DNA of 64,000 nt from assembly GCA_018340805.1 (NCBI GenBank), contig JACMZG010001911.1, forward strand, positions 51,512,179-51,576,178, given 5' to 3'. The notes beneath the pieces are model-generated. The model saw nothing but the letters and a program-made list of their open reading frames with translations. It made no database searches and was not told the DNA's origin. The translations under genes were made by a program, and so were the position numbers. Shown in pieces: positions 11,341 to 24,014 of this stretch (position 1 is the stretch's first letter; each line of letters begins with the position of its first letter). The DNA is from Microvelia longipes (taxonomy: Eukaryota; Arthropoda; Insecta; Hemiptera; Veliidae).

Positions 11341-12041
11341 TAAAAAATGTGACCTAGGCCTAAAAAATGTGACCCATTTTGTACTACTTCAAACCTAATT
11401 TGTCTAAAAATATACCTAAATTATAAAGGTAAAAGCATTGTTTGCATATCCAGAGTTGGAGCCCTTCATATGAATGCGCTCGCTCAAGATAAGATAAAGA
11501 TAATAAGATAAATTCTATAATCGCTCAAATTCAAGTTTTCTTGAAATAAGTGGTTCCCTGTAGGACGTATGTAAAATATAAAGTGGACAAATTTAAAGTT
11601 AATAAAATTTCCTATAAAACGAGTGGTTTTTCATCAAAATTTAATAACTATAACAAAAGTTATGACATTTATTAAATAGCCAAAAATGCACAAAGAGCCA
11701 ATATTTTTCAAGGAAATTCCCTGACTTTGCATAAACTAACAATTTTTTTGGTGTTTTTAAAAGAATCATAACTTTAATTGAATTCATCCGACTTTAAATG
11801 ATTAAATACTCGTTTTGAAAAAAAAAATGTTTAAGATTTAAATAATGTTTTCTTTATGTTTTGCACACGACCCACAGGGAACTACTTAAAAAAAACTGAA
11901 GTTTGTGCGATTTTATAAAATTTTGAGCATGCGCAATCAGAAGGGCTCCGCTCTGATTCCACTCTAATATAGGCTATATTTTCAGAAACATTTTGTTTGA
12001 AGTGTACAAAATGACACATTTTTTCAGGTCCGGCTCCTGGA
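11341..12041. mobile_element. Foldback family A, copy 2
   Basis: Full-length copy of about 700 bp. Left arm with GTACTACTTCAAACCTAAT, GGGAACCACTT-type segments and AAACGAGTGGTTTTTCATC. The loop reads ATAGCCAAAAATGCACAAA to TTGCATAAACTAACAAT. Right arm ends CAGGTCCGGCTCCTGGA. The start is corrupted by a short duplication of AAAAAATGTGACC. The loop lies opposite to that of copy 3. Confidence 0.7.
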
Positions 12042-12103
12042 TTTTTAGGTCCCAGAGAACATTGCAGATATCAGGTTGATGGGACAACGGTAGAAGAGTG
12101 GAG

Positions 12104-12106
<3 letters not shown>

Positions 12107-12190
<84 letters not shown>
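12107..12190. repeat. Oligo-A run followed by (TA)n
   Basis: About 34 A residues run into a (TA)n tract that ends at 12,190. It could be a retroelement tail, but no recognisable body is attached on the left, where a foldback copy ends. Confidence 0.7.
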
Positions 12191-12193
<3 letters not shown>

Positions 12194-13000
12194 TAAGTAC
12201 GTACTAACATATTAGAAACTCTTGTTTCTAATAAGGATTTAATGTTGGTCAATCAGAAATGTTGGACTCGACATAGTTGATACTGTAGAAAGTTTAATCC
12301 TATTTAGATAGCAATGCCATATACATGATCTAGGACTAGGACAAACTAACTAAGGTAAATTTCATAAATACTCGATAGCATCAATCACGTCTCATCAATA
12401 TCTCACATACCAAACTCATCCTAAGAGATATTATTTTCTTAACCGACCACTTTAAAAGGAATAGTAAGAAATAAGACAAGAATTTATACGACAGTTGTCT
12501 ATATAACTGTGAGAGAAATATTAAGAAGCTTTTAAAGATCACATAAGGGAAGATGTGTCACCGAAAATTACTATTTCAAAATAATTTAGTCTTTTAAATA
12601 TTAGTACAAAGCACTTCTGACTGGGATTTTTATTCCTTATGACTGCCTTATTTTTATTTATATTTATGACTTACTGACTGGTAATATATGTATACAAAAC
12701 TCTGATTGGAAGATAATAAATAAAAATACTTTGAGAAACACAGTACTTTCACAAAGTGAGGTTAGTTTCTTCGTAAGTTTCGATATTGAAACTTCGCATT
12801 TCGCAATAGCTAATTGTGTCAATTAAATGGGGTAGGATTTGTAAGACTTATTGAAACTCAGAGGCTAGTGGATAGTAATAAAAACGAAAGGTTGAATAAT
12901 GAAATTCTAAATATTTGGGCAAACAATTAACAACTAAGTCTTACACTTAAGTCATGCCAGGTTGTTTCAGAGCAATTTTTCTGTATCGAAGATATTACCC
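12191..13000. other. Intronic stretch without recognisable feature
   Basis: AT-rich sequence with no exon-like or repeat-like structure that I could match elsewhere in the window. Confidence 0.35.
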
Positions 13001-13151
13001 AAGATTCGGGTACGGGGTACCTCGGAACTTTTTTTCACCAATTTGGATTCGCTACGTCCGTCTTTACTACATTGGAGTCACTTTGATCGTATTCAGACTG
13101 TAAATCCTCTCGTTTTATTCCAAGCGGTCTCACATCCAGGCACTGAACTTG
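13001..13151 (+). repeat. Repeat family C copy
   Basis: Begins AAGATTCGGGTACGGGGTAC CTCGGAACTTTTTTTCACC, continues through GGATTCGCTACGTCCG and TTTGATCGTATTCAGACTG, and ends near CCAGGCACTGAACTTG. It matches the reverse complement of 7,881-8,060. A frame of 64 codons across it is part of the repeat. Confidence 0.6.
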
Positions 13152-13739
13152 TTTGAGGCTGCTTATTTTTTATGATCCAACCAAGGCCGTATACATACAT
13201 AACGTATGAAAAAAAATATTATACTTATTTATTACGTAAATTATATACTTGTACTAAATTTACTATTATTATTATGATATTATTTTTACAAAATTATATA
13301 TATGTATAATTTTTTTAAAAATGCATTCGATGATAATTTAACAAATTTTGATAATATAATTTTCCTAAGAAAATGAGGAATTAATTAAAAATAAATTAAG
13401 TTAAAAAATGACAATATTTTATTATTCTATTATTGTATCTAGTTTAAGTTTTTGTTGGTGTAATATTATTAATTGTATATGAATCTGAAGCGACTGTGTG
13501 TTTTTTGGTAGGAGAAGACTCTGTGCAGCTCACGAGCCTGTGCTCATGCAACATATATGGTTTGGTTAGAATTGTTTTATCATTTTTCTGTTAAAAATGT
13601 AACATTTAACCTTGGACTTGTAAATTATTATTATTATAACATAAAATGTAACTAGGCACATGCGTTGGTACTTATATATGAATATATGATCAGCAAATTA
13701 TTACGCGTTTTAAGAGTTATTAAAATTTCTGCTCAGCCA

Positions 13740-14032
13740 TTTTGCGGGTAAATGACTTCATAAAAAATTATTTTCCAGATACTACAACTAGGCCTAAAGA
13801 TTGATCTTTGTATTCAGTTTGAAATCTATAGCGTGAATACACTGAAAGCTACGTCGATAACAGACACACACACACACACATACATGCATACAGACAAGTT
13901 TGTGAACATTTTGATTGAAATAGCCCCTCCTAAGGGAGGTCGTAAAACACCTGAAACAGATAATTCGGGTAAAATCCCGGTTTCAGAATTTTTGCAGACA
14001 CAATACTTTTCCTACGGTGTAAATGAGGAAAC
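13740..14032 (+). repeat. Repeat family B copy
   Basis: Plus-oriented copy. AATGACTTCATAAAAAATT, AACTAGGCCTAAAGATTGAT, a (CA)n stretch, GACAAGTTTGTGAACATTTT, GATAATTCGGGTAAAATCCC, CACAATACTTTTCCTACGG and the terminal GTAAATGAGGAAACG. It ends 130 bases from the donor of the upstream chitinase exon. Confidence 0.7.
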
Positions 14033-14163
14033 GTATCATACGGGATCTTCTAAAACAATTCCCAATTGTAAACTTAATTTGATTATTGAAAGAGTTTAAG
14101 GAATCCTCAGGATAATTTATCAGGATAATTTAAGATATGTAAAGATATATTAAAATGTGTTAC

Positions 14164-14382
14164 CTTGTTCGATATCTTGATATTTATCAAATGGTTTTAA
14201 ACCGTGTTCTTTATCTATACCACCAAAAGCGTAGATAAGATGTGTACATAGATAAGGGTTAATATTTTGAGGTGAAAATTTAGCTGTGTTTGGTCTATAA
14301 ACAGACCAGTTACTATAGTAACATACGACCCTCTTTCCGCTTCCTCCGCCTGTATCTTGCTTATCCCTCTTTGGCACCTGAC
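14164..14382 (-). CDS. Cht7: Chitinase (GH18), exon with start of catalytic domain
   Basis: Most upstream recognisable exon of a family 18 chitinase, an enzyme that hydrolyses beta-1,4 links in chitin of cuticle or peritrophic matrix. Reading right to left, it follows an intron ending TTTTGTTCAG and stops at CAAG|GTAACA. It has 2 bases completing a split codon, 72 codons, then 1 base. A short basic, Gly-rich lead (PKRDKQDTGGGSGKR) precedes VVCYYSNWSVYRP, the first beta strand of the TIM barrel, and then NPYLCTHLIYAFGG and LKPFDKYQDIEQG. This wording matches, from memory, the N-terminal catalytic domain of insect group III chitinases (Cht7) better than Cht5 or Cht10, so the symbol is an inference. 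A second AG five bases further in (exon from 14,377) would keep the frame open. No signal peptide or start codon is in this exon, so the 5' end of the gene is missing. Confidence 0.88.
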
Positions 14383-14568
14383 CTGAACAAAATAAAAATA
14401 ACAGATTAGATGTTTAGTACATAATTTAAAGCAAGCTGTCAGCTTGTTTAATAGACCTAACAATTAGCTTAAAATTATAGAAGTATGTAATTTTGCCGTT
14501 TAAGCTAGCTTGTTTACAAGAAATAATTTTCTGACGGCTGGTCACTTAAAGGGGTCGTATCGACTCCG

Positions 14569-14622
14569 ATATTAATTATGTATTGATAATTAAATTGTTT
14601 TAATTATCAATACATAAGATTG
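14569..14622. repeat. AT-rich hairpin
   Basis: TTATGTATTGATAATTAAA and its inverted copy TTTTAATTATCAATACATAA are separated by about 4 bases. It is a small perfect stem about 190 bases upstream of the first visible chitinase exon. Confidence 0.65.
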
Positions 14623-14639
14623 ACAATTAATTACTTCCA

Positions 14640-16630
14640 ACTAATTTCATTCCATAATATATTTAACTTAATACATCTTGTAAGATATACGAATAAAATG
14701 TATTTATGTATGTATATATAAAATGTATTTTATATACTGCTAATAATAGACATAGTTTAAAACTTAACCTCTGAGCCCGCAATGTGAGCAATTTTTCAAT
14801 AAGGAAACTCACTCAAATAAAAAGAATATATTATATCAGGTATCACTAAAGAATTTTTAGTTCATTGCTATATTTTTGTTTTGTTTCTTTAGTAGAATCA
14901 GACCTACTAATGACGCCATTGCTCCAATACAAACAGACAGTATTAACTAAATAAAATTATTTCGCATTGTCATAGATCTTTTTGTCCCGAAAGAGGTCTA
15001 TAATTCTTTATATTGACCATGACATGACTGTAATTCGGTAAAAGAAATATATACGCAGAAAAACTTATTCTCCTTATAATCTTTCATAGGATTGTATTTT
15101 TTGTATCATCATCGTGACAAAAGATTTTAGCTACTTCTTGCTTTATATGGTGTTTTATTTGTACCAAAGAGATGTGGAAGTCTTTATCGTACGCAGTATA
15201 CGCATCATAATATCATCTGCATATATAGATTGACTTCTTACTGACAGTAAAAAGCTATTGTGCGTGTTTTTAGAAGTGAGTGTAAAGAATTGATTATAAT
15301 CGTTAGAAAAAATGTAGAATAAACATCTTAATATCAGTCTTATACCTTGAACAAAAGGTACGGACATGAGTTTGAATGACTGTACCATCGAATGAAGTAC
15401 AATCTTAAGCTAAGATTAAGTTTATCCTTAAAAAGGAATACCCAAATTTACTTCAACATTATTTTATTTGGTTACTCCCAAATCATAGATTAAATTATTA
15501 AATAAAACCAGATCATATTTATGAAACAAAGAATGAATCCGTCAATTAGTTTTAAACTAGTAAACACCTCGGAAAACCAGAGTCGCTTAAGAAAGCAAAA
15601 TTAAAATTTCAAGTGCCAATCTGCAATTATATTTTAGCGAAGGTAGAACCAACGTCGTTTAAACATGATTTGTATTCGTTAACTATTTAATCGAATTTCA
15701 TCGAATATGAATAAAATTTTGATTGATATACACACACTATACAGAGTGTTTCTATAGTCTTCCTATTTACAGATACAGGGTGGTGCATTTTAAAAATAGC
15801 ACCCTGATTAACTCAGCATCGTGTGGGGGTATTGCAATAAAATTGGTATCTATCCTCACTAAATTAACCACTGGAAGTTCAAATATCAGATTGCCAAACA
15901 AATAAGTTCAAACATTATTTGTTTGGTAATCGCCTTTCTTGTATGGTTACCAAAATGATTACTAAAGTGTTTTTCTACAATTAGTTGGAACATACCTTTA
16001 TATTAAGTATTTAAAAAAACTGTGTTATATACCAAAAAATCTGATACCAGTATAAGTTAATTCTGGTATTTTTTTCTTAATCTATCGTTTGGCATACATA
16101 AGGACTATTACCCATTTACAATTAGCATTATATTTCATCACTTCTAATACATGGTATAAAAAGGTCGGGGAAAAATTAACCAGCTATTTTTTTATTATTA
16201 TTTCTAACGCGAGTAACACTGATTCTACATATTATTTTTAATTCTGATATATGGCCAACTTCTCTTTATAAGATAAAAGCAATTGAAGTGGAAAATCCCT
16301 AAAGAGACGAAAATAGTTTTAGCAGTCATTTGGAAAGTGTTTCATACGAATGCAAACGCTTCCTATTCAGGCTTATCCTAGGAATTTCCATTCACTAGGT
16401 ATGTAGGTTAGAAAAATGTTTGTACATTTGTAACGTTCTTGACCTAAAGATAAGGGTAGTGACCTCTAGTGATAAAAAAAATAAATGAGAAGCTTTGTTG
16501 GTTAGGGACTGATGATGATTTGTTAGGATTAAAAGCTGGATTTGGAATTATATAAATAATTATTAGTGAAGACACTTTTTTTTCCTCATATATACCGTAG
16601 GTATATATGAAAAGTAATGTGGTTGCAGAA
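14640..16630. other. Stretch without recognisable feature
   Basis: AT-rich, with only short palindromes, such as GATACCAG and CTGGTATT around 16,045. No exon or bounded repeat recognised. If upstream chitinase exons exist they could lie here or further right. Confidence 0.35.
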
Positions 16631-16639
16631 AAAATTTGA

Positions 16640-16830
16640 AACAGGATTTCACCGGAATTAACCGTTTCAGTTTAAGGGTTCCTAAGTGATTTTCACAAAG
16701 TTATCTGTCTGTATGTGTGTATCTGTTATCATCGTAGCTCCCAGTGTTGAAACTTTGTACAAAAATCAGTCTACATGTGAAGTTGTGCTATCTGGAAAAT
16801 TAATTTGTATGGCGTCATTAACCCCCGAAG
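16640..16830 (-). repeat. Repeat family B copy, truncated
   Basis: Reverse-oriented fragment with CACCGGAATTAACCGTTTCAG, GTTATCTGTCTGTATGTGTG, TCATCGTAGCTCCCAGTG and GTATGGCGTCATTAACCC. It faces the plus-oriented copy that starts about 60 bases later. Confidence 0.6.
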
Positions 16831-16889
16831 ATGCCTTAGCATAAAAGTCGAAACATTTTGAAACGTGAAAAAGATGTTGCTTAACTTTT

Positions 16890-17512
16890 GTAATAAAAAA
16901 TCATAGATGTACTTGTCGTATTGAAACGAAACATAGTGTACTTATTTATTAAGTAAAGATATTCTCTTGTACCGAATTTCAATTCAAATGATTATTTTCC
17001 GATTTTTCACAATTTTTAAAAAACGTATTCAAGTCATTCGATAAAAATTGAACTACTGCAGATAATGACATGAAACTTGGCAAACATGTTAGTCTTATTC
17101 ATGGCTATATGCATGACTACATGCGTGCCAAAGTTCAATCCTATCGTATCATTTTTTCGCGATTTATGAATTTTCAAAATTTCTGAGTAATTTTTGAGGG
17201 TTAATGACTTTATAAAAAATAATTTTATGGCCAATTTTACTTATAGACTGATTTTTGTATCAAGTTAAAACTTTCTAGTATGAATACACTTTCTAGTGTA
17301 TTCACACTAGAAAGTTTGATGAACGATGAAGTTTGAAGCAACGATGATAACAGACACACACACACATACAGTCAGACAACTTTAAGGAAATCACTAAGGA
17401 GGCCTTTAAATCACCTAAAGTGGATAATTCTAGTGACATCCCGGATTCGGATTTTGTTGCAAACACAATACGTTTCCTATATACATACGGTATAAATGAG
17501 GAAAAGAAAGAA
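16890..17512 (+). repeat. Repeat family B copy, long
   Basis: One of the longest copies. CGTATTGAAACGAAACATAG, CATTCGATAAAAATTGAACT, AACATGTTAGTCTTATTC, GGGTTAATGACTTTATAAA, (AC)n, GACAACTTTAAGGAAATCAC, TGGATAATTCTAGTGACATC and the terminal GGTATAAATGAGGAAAAG. It contains an internal hairpin at 17,269-17,318 (AAACTTTCTAGTATGAATAC with its inverted copy ending CTAGAAAGTTT). Confidence 0.7.
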
Positions 17513-17519
17513 CTGTAAT

Positions 17520-19320
17520 AATTGTAATTAGTACAGTTTTTAGAACATGTCAAGAAGGCATCTGGAAATACACTAACCCTTACTCGAGCTGACTCAGGGG
17601 AGTGGATATCAAGCAATCCTGTCCATTTTCTTTTAGAGCTTTGCTATAAACAGTCTAAATAAATCTATCTATTTGAGATAAAAAAAAGTTCTCAGATAAT
17701 ACAATGCATAAAAGCAAAACTTTAAACACTGACTAAAGTTTCTTTTTATTTTATAGGTTTAAAATGCACTTCATCAAAAGATTCGTACGTTGAACCTTTA
17801 ATAAGAATTTATGATTACTATTCCTGTTAAGGCATCGAGTCGCTAACTTTTCCTTTTTATTGTTGAGGTCATTCCAGAATCGAAGTTCTATTGACTTATG
17901 GTCTTCACATATTGTGTTCAATAAATCAGTTTGTTACATCATTGTATTTATTTATGTGTGTAGTGTGTGGTCTTCAATAATTCAATAGTAGAAAATAATT
18001 AAATTGTTATATATTATATGGTGTAACTCGAAATATTGAAGTATTATATTTAAGAAATCAATATCCTCACAAGGTGTAAGTAATAGATCGTAAAAGGTAG
18101 CGAATCAAGTCGAATTCAACAATTTAACTATGAGTATGAGTATTGCTTGTTTACTTTGGTTTTCCTGAAAACCAAAATCATTTTTTTTTCCGGAAAACCT
18201 TATATACCAAATTCAGCTGTTTGGAATTGGTGAATTTATTCCAAAATGCAATAATTCATTCCAAAGTCAGGTATTAGGAATCAAAAACATGTTTCTTTTC
18301 ATTGACCTTTCTCTGTTGCCTCCTGAATTTGTTTCGCAATATTTGGGTATAATTGACTCGCTTATGTTCAGTGGCGCGTTTATCATATGGATGTAGCCTA
18401 AGGGGTAAAAATAATAAGAGCGGGTGGTGTTAATATTTTGGGGGTATTGTTTCTTATAGAGCCAGAACATGCAACAACTTCTATGGAACTTAATTTAAAC
18501 CATGAATAAATCTAATCCTTGACATTGTACTAAAATAAGTTTAATTAAATTTACAGTGGACGCTTTTCGCTCCTTGTTCTAAATCATAATTATTGTCATC
18601 TTCATCCACAATAGTCAATTCCGTTCTCTATTCATGAAAACTTTTATTGTCTTCATTGTTAACCATTAATACTCTAACAAGAAAACCATAGCAAATTAAA
18701 ACGAAGATAAAACTAAAAGAGAAATTCAATGACCATACTATTGAAAAGAAATAATTATCAATGAATTTGAAACGCTACCAACAAGATCTCAAAGACCATA
18801 AACAAAAATTATTCTTACAATAGATGCAATGGTTGCCTTTTCATCTCGTATAATTCTCGAACCCGATTTCCATTGAAATTGAATTGTTTTGGTTGCGTTT
18901 TCTCTGTTGGGAAAATTAGTTTCGTCAGGTTATTGCTCTGAATTGATAAATTAACAAAATAATGTTTTTCTTCATTATTTTAATGAAAATTTGCAGAAAT
19001 AATTGATGAAAAGCGTAAATAATTCATGAAATAATTTTAATATCTTCGGTCAAAAATTCGTTTTTTTGAGGTAGGGAGTTTAGGTTTACTTTATTTTTTG
19101 TTGAACAGAACGTGAAATTCAAAATTTGTATACACTTTAAAAAGAGGAGTTTTTTGTAAGGCGTAAAAACATATTTTTACGGTAATATTTTTTAACAGTA
19201 TAACCTTCTGTTTTTTCTGTCTATTTCTTATATCGTTACGATCAAAATTGAATTTTTGTAAATGTTAATTTTTGTATTATTACTTTTTACCTCAGGAAAA
19301 TAGCATACACTTCATGGATG
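17520..19320. other. Stretch without recognisable feature
   Basis: AT-rich, no bounded element. Nearby at 19,356-19,374 a short CTCGCTTCGCTCGCC core appears in isolation. Confidence 0.35.
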
Positions 19321-19534
19321 TGTGAATGACTCTTTTTATCTCAGCTCCTTTTACTGACTCGCTTCGCTCGCCAGTAAATATAGTCTCTTCGGTAAAAAAC
19401 CGATTCATTTCACAACCTAGTAGTAATATATATTATTATTTAAATTTGTTTAATTTAAATTATATTTTCTTGATTAAGGAGCTATTTGGAATATTTCATT
19501 CTCATATTTGGCAAACAAATCAGATCACAAAACT

Positions 19535-19583
19535 TTATAACAATTAAAGTAAACTAATTAATGTTTTAACATATTTGCTATAT
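19535..19583 (+). repeat. 49-bp direct repeat, copy 1
   Basis: Identical over 49 bases to 19,817-19,865 (TTATAACAATTAAAGTAAAC through TTTGCTATAT), offset 282. Copy 1 lies outside, and copy 2 inside, the hAT-like element that follows. Confidence 0.85.
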
Positions 19584-19677
19584 AATATTAGCAAAAAACC
19601 TACTTTTTTCATAAAATGTCGGCTTTTTAGCACCTGCAAATCCCAATTAAAATTAGGTGTAATATATGTATATTAAG

Positions 19678-19947
19678 CAAAGATACTCAAACTTAAGATC
19701 CTCGCGGACCCTCATCCTAGGTAAATGATAGTAGGCAGACTTAACTTATGCCCATTGATAAACTTTCTGTTTTCAACGAAGGAAGTTGGCTAAAGGGATA
19801 TTAGAACTTATAACTGTTATAACAATTAAAGTAAACTAATTAATGTTTTAACATATTTGCTATATCATTTTGTCTATTAGCTCGCGGACCCCTTAAATCT
19901 TTTCACGGACCCCTAGGGGTCGGCGGACCACACTTTGTGTAACTCTG
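19678..19947. mobile_element. Small hAT-like element
   Basis: Left end CAAAGATACTCAAACTTAAG then ATCCTCGCGGACCC. The right part has CTCGCGGACCCCTTAAATC, ACGGACCCCTAGGGGTC and GCGGACCACACTTTGTG, ending AACTCTG. Repeated GCGGACC strings and CTCAAAC/GTGTAAC-type ends resemble the termini of Charlie-like hAT elements. Flanking octamers do not match well, so the boundaries are tentative. Confidence 0.5.
19817..19865 (+). repeat. 49-bp direct repeat, copy 2
   Basis: Second identical copy of the unit at 19,535-19,583, located in the interior of the hAT-like element. Confidence 0.85.
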
Positions 19948-20195
19948 TATTTAGGTATATATATGAGAAATAATATTAAAGTGGTGTTCCAACCATTTCC
20001 CCTTTCTGAGGGCACCACGTCGTATCACCGACTTTGCATTAATCAAATAAATTTATTAATATCTATTATTAAATGATTATTGTAATATGAGCAAATAATT
20101 GGTTTATTTATTTATATCGGTCGGGAAGCCTCGTTTGATGATAGGCAGTTTGTTTTATTAAAGAATTTAACAAAAGGAACAATAATAAAGTATAT

Positions 20196-20620
20196 AGAAA
20201 AAATATGATTTTTATCAGCAATATCTTATTTAAGAAAAGTACTTAATAAGTAAATAAAAAAATATGAAGTCTTACAAAAAATATGATTTTTTATCAGCAA
20301 TATCTTACTTAAGAAAAGTACTAAATAAGTAAATAAAAAAATATGAAGTCTTACAAAAATATGATTTTATATCAGCAATATCTTACTTCAGAAAAATACT
20401 TAATAAGTAAATATGAAGTCTTACAAAAAATATGATTTTTTATCAGCAATATCTTACTTAAGAAAAGTACTTAATAAGTGAATAAAAAAAATATGTAGTC
20501 TTTTTATCAGTAATATCAAACTTAAGAAAATTACTTAATAAGTAAATAAAAAAATATGTAGTCTTACAAAAAATATGATTTTTTTATCAGCAATATCTTA
20601 CTTAAGAAAATTACTTCAGT
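20196..20620 (+). repeat. Minisatellite, about 70-80-bp unit, six copies
   Basis: Unit reads AAAATATGATTTTTTATCAG, CAATATCTTACTTAAGAAAA, GTACTTAATAAGTAAATAAA, AAAATATGAAGTCTTAC. Copies start near 20,201, 20,279, 20,357, 20,427, 20,499 (truncated at its head) and 20,570. Units differ by a few substitutions and short deletions. Confidence 0.9.
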
Positions 20621-20624
20621 AAAT

Positions 20625-22009
20625 TAATTCAGTTAAATGTTCAGTTAAGTTGAAAAGAAAATCAAAGTTTTCGTATAAGCACTGCATTTCTCTTGATGAA
20701 GAAAATAATCCATCATAATTATAGTTCACACAGTAAAAGGACTTTACTAATCTAATAAATTATGAAAATAAAATATATAAAAAGAAATTACAAAATTGTG
20801 GAAATGATTAGCTAATAAGGTTTAATTTTATTCGTGAGAATTTTTATAATTTTGTTTTTTTCTTCTTGTTTTTGAGAAAGTTATCTTATATTATAATACT
20901 AGAATAAACCTTGGAAACGGTATTTTAAGTTATTAAAAGCAGGAAAGGAATAAAAGCGACAGTTATTACTTTATAACTTATGAATGACATTACATACAGT
21001 TGTGAATTGTTGTATCAGAATTGTGACTTTTATGTACTTTATGAATAACTAGGAAGTTATTATGGTAATATTATTACATTACAATTAATTTTGTTATAAA
21101 ATGTATTTGATATTATTTTATACATTTTTTATTTAATTACATATTAATTTGTCTAAGCCAGAAAAAAGAGATATTGTTTGAAATTTAAAGTTTGTTTATC
21201 AGAGCTGATAAATTAATCATTTAATTAAAAGTCCGAGTGAGGGAATACCTTGCAAAAACCTGCATTGTCACCTCATAGTACCTGAAACCGTTTCTATTTC
21301 TACTTCTATATTTTTTGCAACAGTTTTAATATAGTCATTCATTGGTACCTTCATTAGAAGTACTTTCGATCTCTGTATTTATTAAAGCATCTAAACGGCA
21401 CTTTGTACTGCAATTCAGCAGAACAATAAAAAAACTGACCACTCCTAGACCTGGATCTAGAGTTAGGTCGTAGAGCAGAAAGGCTATTGTACATCCAAGA
21501 AATAACATCAATTTCACCACTAGTTAAATGTGTTCAAATCTTTAACACATTTAAAATCCAGCTAACTGAAGTTGATTCCATAAATTCAATAAACCAGGTT
21601 ATTAGGGTTTTACCTTGAAATTTATAGTATCAATAAGTCTTTAGTATAAAGAGTACATTTATTAATATTCATTTATTGTTTCTTATTATTTGTAAGTAAT
21701 TATATTTAAGTTAGTATTTAAGTAATAATTATAAAAGATTATTAGATTAGTATATAAAAGATTATAATTCATTTGTTGTGTTATATCTTTTTTATGTAAA
21801 AATATTATTATTTTTCTATTTTTGCCTCACATGGATTGTCGTTTATAGAGGAATGTTTTTTCTTTATAATAAAATAAAATAAAAATTAATACATCTAATA
21901 TTAACTTGATTTATTATTATAAATACTTGATATTAATTTGTTATGCCTAGCAATATTTGTATACTAAGTTTTAGCTCAATAATTTTTAGATTTTGAGTGA
22001 ATTGTTGAA

Positions 22010-22010
<1 letters not shown>
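20625..22010. other. Stretch without recognisable feature
   Basis: AT-rich. A 61-codon frame on the minus strand near 21,335-21,520 has hydrophobic character but no recognisable motif and no supporting splice or homology signal. Confidence 0.35.
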
Positions 22011-22014
<4 letters not shown>

Positions 22015-22071
<57 letters not shown>

Positions 22072-22078
22072 ATATAAT
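22015..22078. repeat. (TA)n microsatellite
   Basis: TA tract with AATA interruptions. Confidence 0.9.
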
Positions 22079-22289
22079 ACATACATATATCATTAAGTGT
22101 CCCTTTTAGAAAACCACCCTCCTTATAACCCAAATATCATTGACTCCTTATATATTAATAAATTTATATTCATATAAAGGTATTACGTTATAATACCTTT
22201 TTATTAAATTTTTCAGAAACTATGTCCAGAACAATTTGAAACAAATTTAATGACATTCCAGTAATTCCTTCCCAAGCTAACGTTTGGAA

Positions 22290-22445
<156 letters not shown>

Positions 22446-24000
22446 TTTAAAAAAAACTACCATTTATGACGCAATTACCATAGACTCGAATTGCCATTAG
22501 AAATTCCTAAAAGGTCTCCAGGCTAGACTTAAAGCAGGACAGCATGTATATTTTCTTTCATTGACGTAAATTTTACTAAAATAATCTTTTCATAAAATCA
22601 ACAATCAAGATTGTAAATCAAAAACAATGTTTTCTATTGAAATATAAAGAAATATAACAATGTAAACAATAATATTCTTATGGCCAACAATGATGTTAAC
22701 GGACATCATTGTAAATTAATTAATTAATAAGTTGAAAACCTTGTAAGATCTTTTATATTTTAATAATCTTTCATACAACTCCCACAACTCGTACCGAATG
22801 CGAATATTGTTGGAGTTACGGTATATTTAAATTGAATAACCTTTACAATATTAATATCATGTGGAAGTGTTTGAAATAATAATTATTTCTTATTATTATC
22901 CGTCTTTGATCACGGACATGTTTGTAAGATATATCACACAGCTTTTAGTTCAGTGGTTCTTCACCTTTCAGAAATACAGTAGATTTTTACTTTCTTTTTC
23001 GACTATATTTACTCTGTTTCCATCAGGAAGATAGTGCCTTCGATAAATGTAAAAAAAAAACTAATTCTTTTGATTTTTCAGTAAATTGGTTTGTTGGGAG
23101 ACTTGCTAATATAGGTGAGCAAAGCCAATCAAAGATGCTGAATTGAAAGGGCCCTCCATGTCACAGTTGAAGGAAATTTAGCAATTCTCCCCCATTCAAA
23201 ACTTCAGTGACTTCTAATCTTCTGGGAACTTAATATTACTTCACTTTTTGAAGTTTCAGGAGATAAATTACAGAGAATCTTTTAAATTAAATTACAGATA
23301 AATTTTAGGACCTCAACCTTCCAAGTATTAATCCTTCAAAAGAAGATATGAACATTCCACGATTCGAACTATAGAAATTTACTGGTATCGAAAAAAATGA
23401 AACAATCGATAGTAGTCAAAAGATAAGAAAGAGCAGTAAATTTTATGTAAAGTAAAAAATTAAACATAAAAACAGTTTCTGATTCCGCAAACCTTATTTA
23501 GAGGTAACTAACAAGAAAGGTTATTTTTCAGAAAACTTAAGCATGATCAACTAAAATGATTAAGATGTACAATAAAGAAGAATAACCTTGTGATTAATTC
23601 AGATATTTTCATACAGGACGAATCCTTGATAAAAATAAGTAGGAGGTTACACTACTTTATTGTTAGGATAATTTGTAACCTTCTTAGATAATTTGAGTTT
23701 TACTTTAATGTTTATTTTTCTGAGAAACATCATTTATTTAAATTACACATTGTTGTACTTACAGCAACAGTATTGTACTTTTTACTATTTCTTTACAGAT
23801 GATCATTACATCATCAGTATTATATTTTTGCTTATTCTTTACTTTATTGTTATTTTCATTTTATTCTATAATTATATTTAGTAAATAGCACGACTGATAA
23901 TACTTGAGAAATTTGTTGTAACAAAATCATAATTGAAACAAAGAACGAGCATTAAATTTACATACATTAAGTCATAAATAATTTGGACACATAAAGTCAG
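22446..24000. other. Stretch without recognisable feature
   Basis: AT-rich. A lone hAT-like end, CAGTGGTTCTTCACCTTTC, occurs at about 22,952 without a matching partner in reach. Confidence 0.35.
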
Positions 24001-24014
24001 TCGTTCCAAAAAAT

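Larger units (their letters stand above)
8738..14163 (-). other. Chitinase intron (exon 1 to exon 2 of the visible set)
   Basis: About 5.4 kb with donor AAG|GTAACA and acceptor CCAACAG. Features inside are a hairpin with a (TA)n loop (10,504-10,705), foldback A copy 2 (11,341-12,041), an A-run followed by (TA)n, repeat C (13,001-13,151) and repeat B (13,740-14,032). The stretch 8,800-10,490 is AT-rich with no feature I can name. Confidence 0.8.

Noticed and set aside
16840..16885. Third hammerhead-like motif (CCGAAGATGCC..GTCGAAAC)
   Set aside because: The CUGANGA box is broken and the stem does not pair; it belongs to the repeat B context.
21335..21520. Small hydrophobic protein on the minus strand
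   Set aside because: Random-length frame, no recognisable family, no supporting splice or translation context.
22950..22975. hAT element end CAGTGGTTCTTCACC
   Set aside because: No matching opposite end or octamer duplication found within several kilobases.
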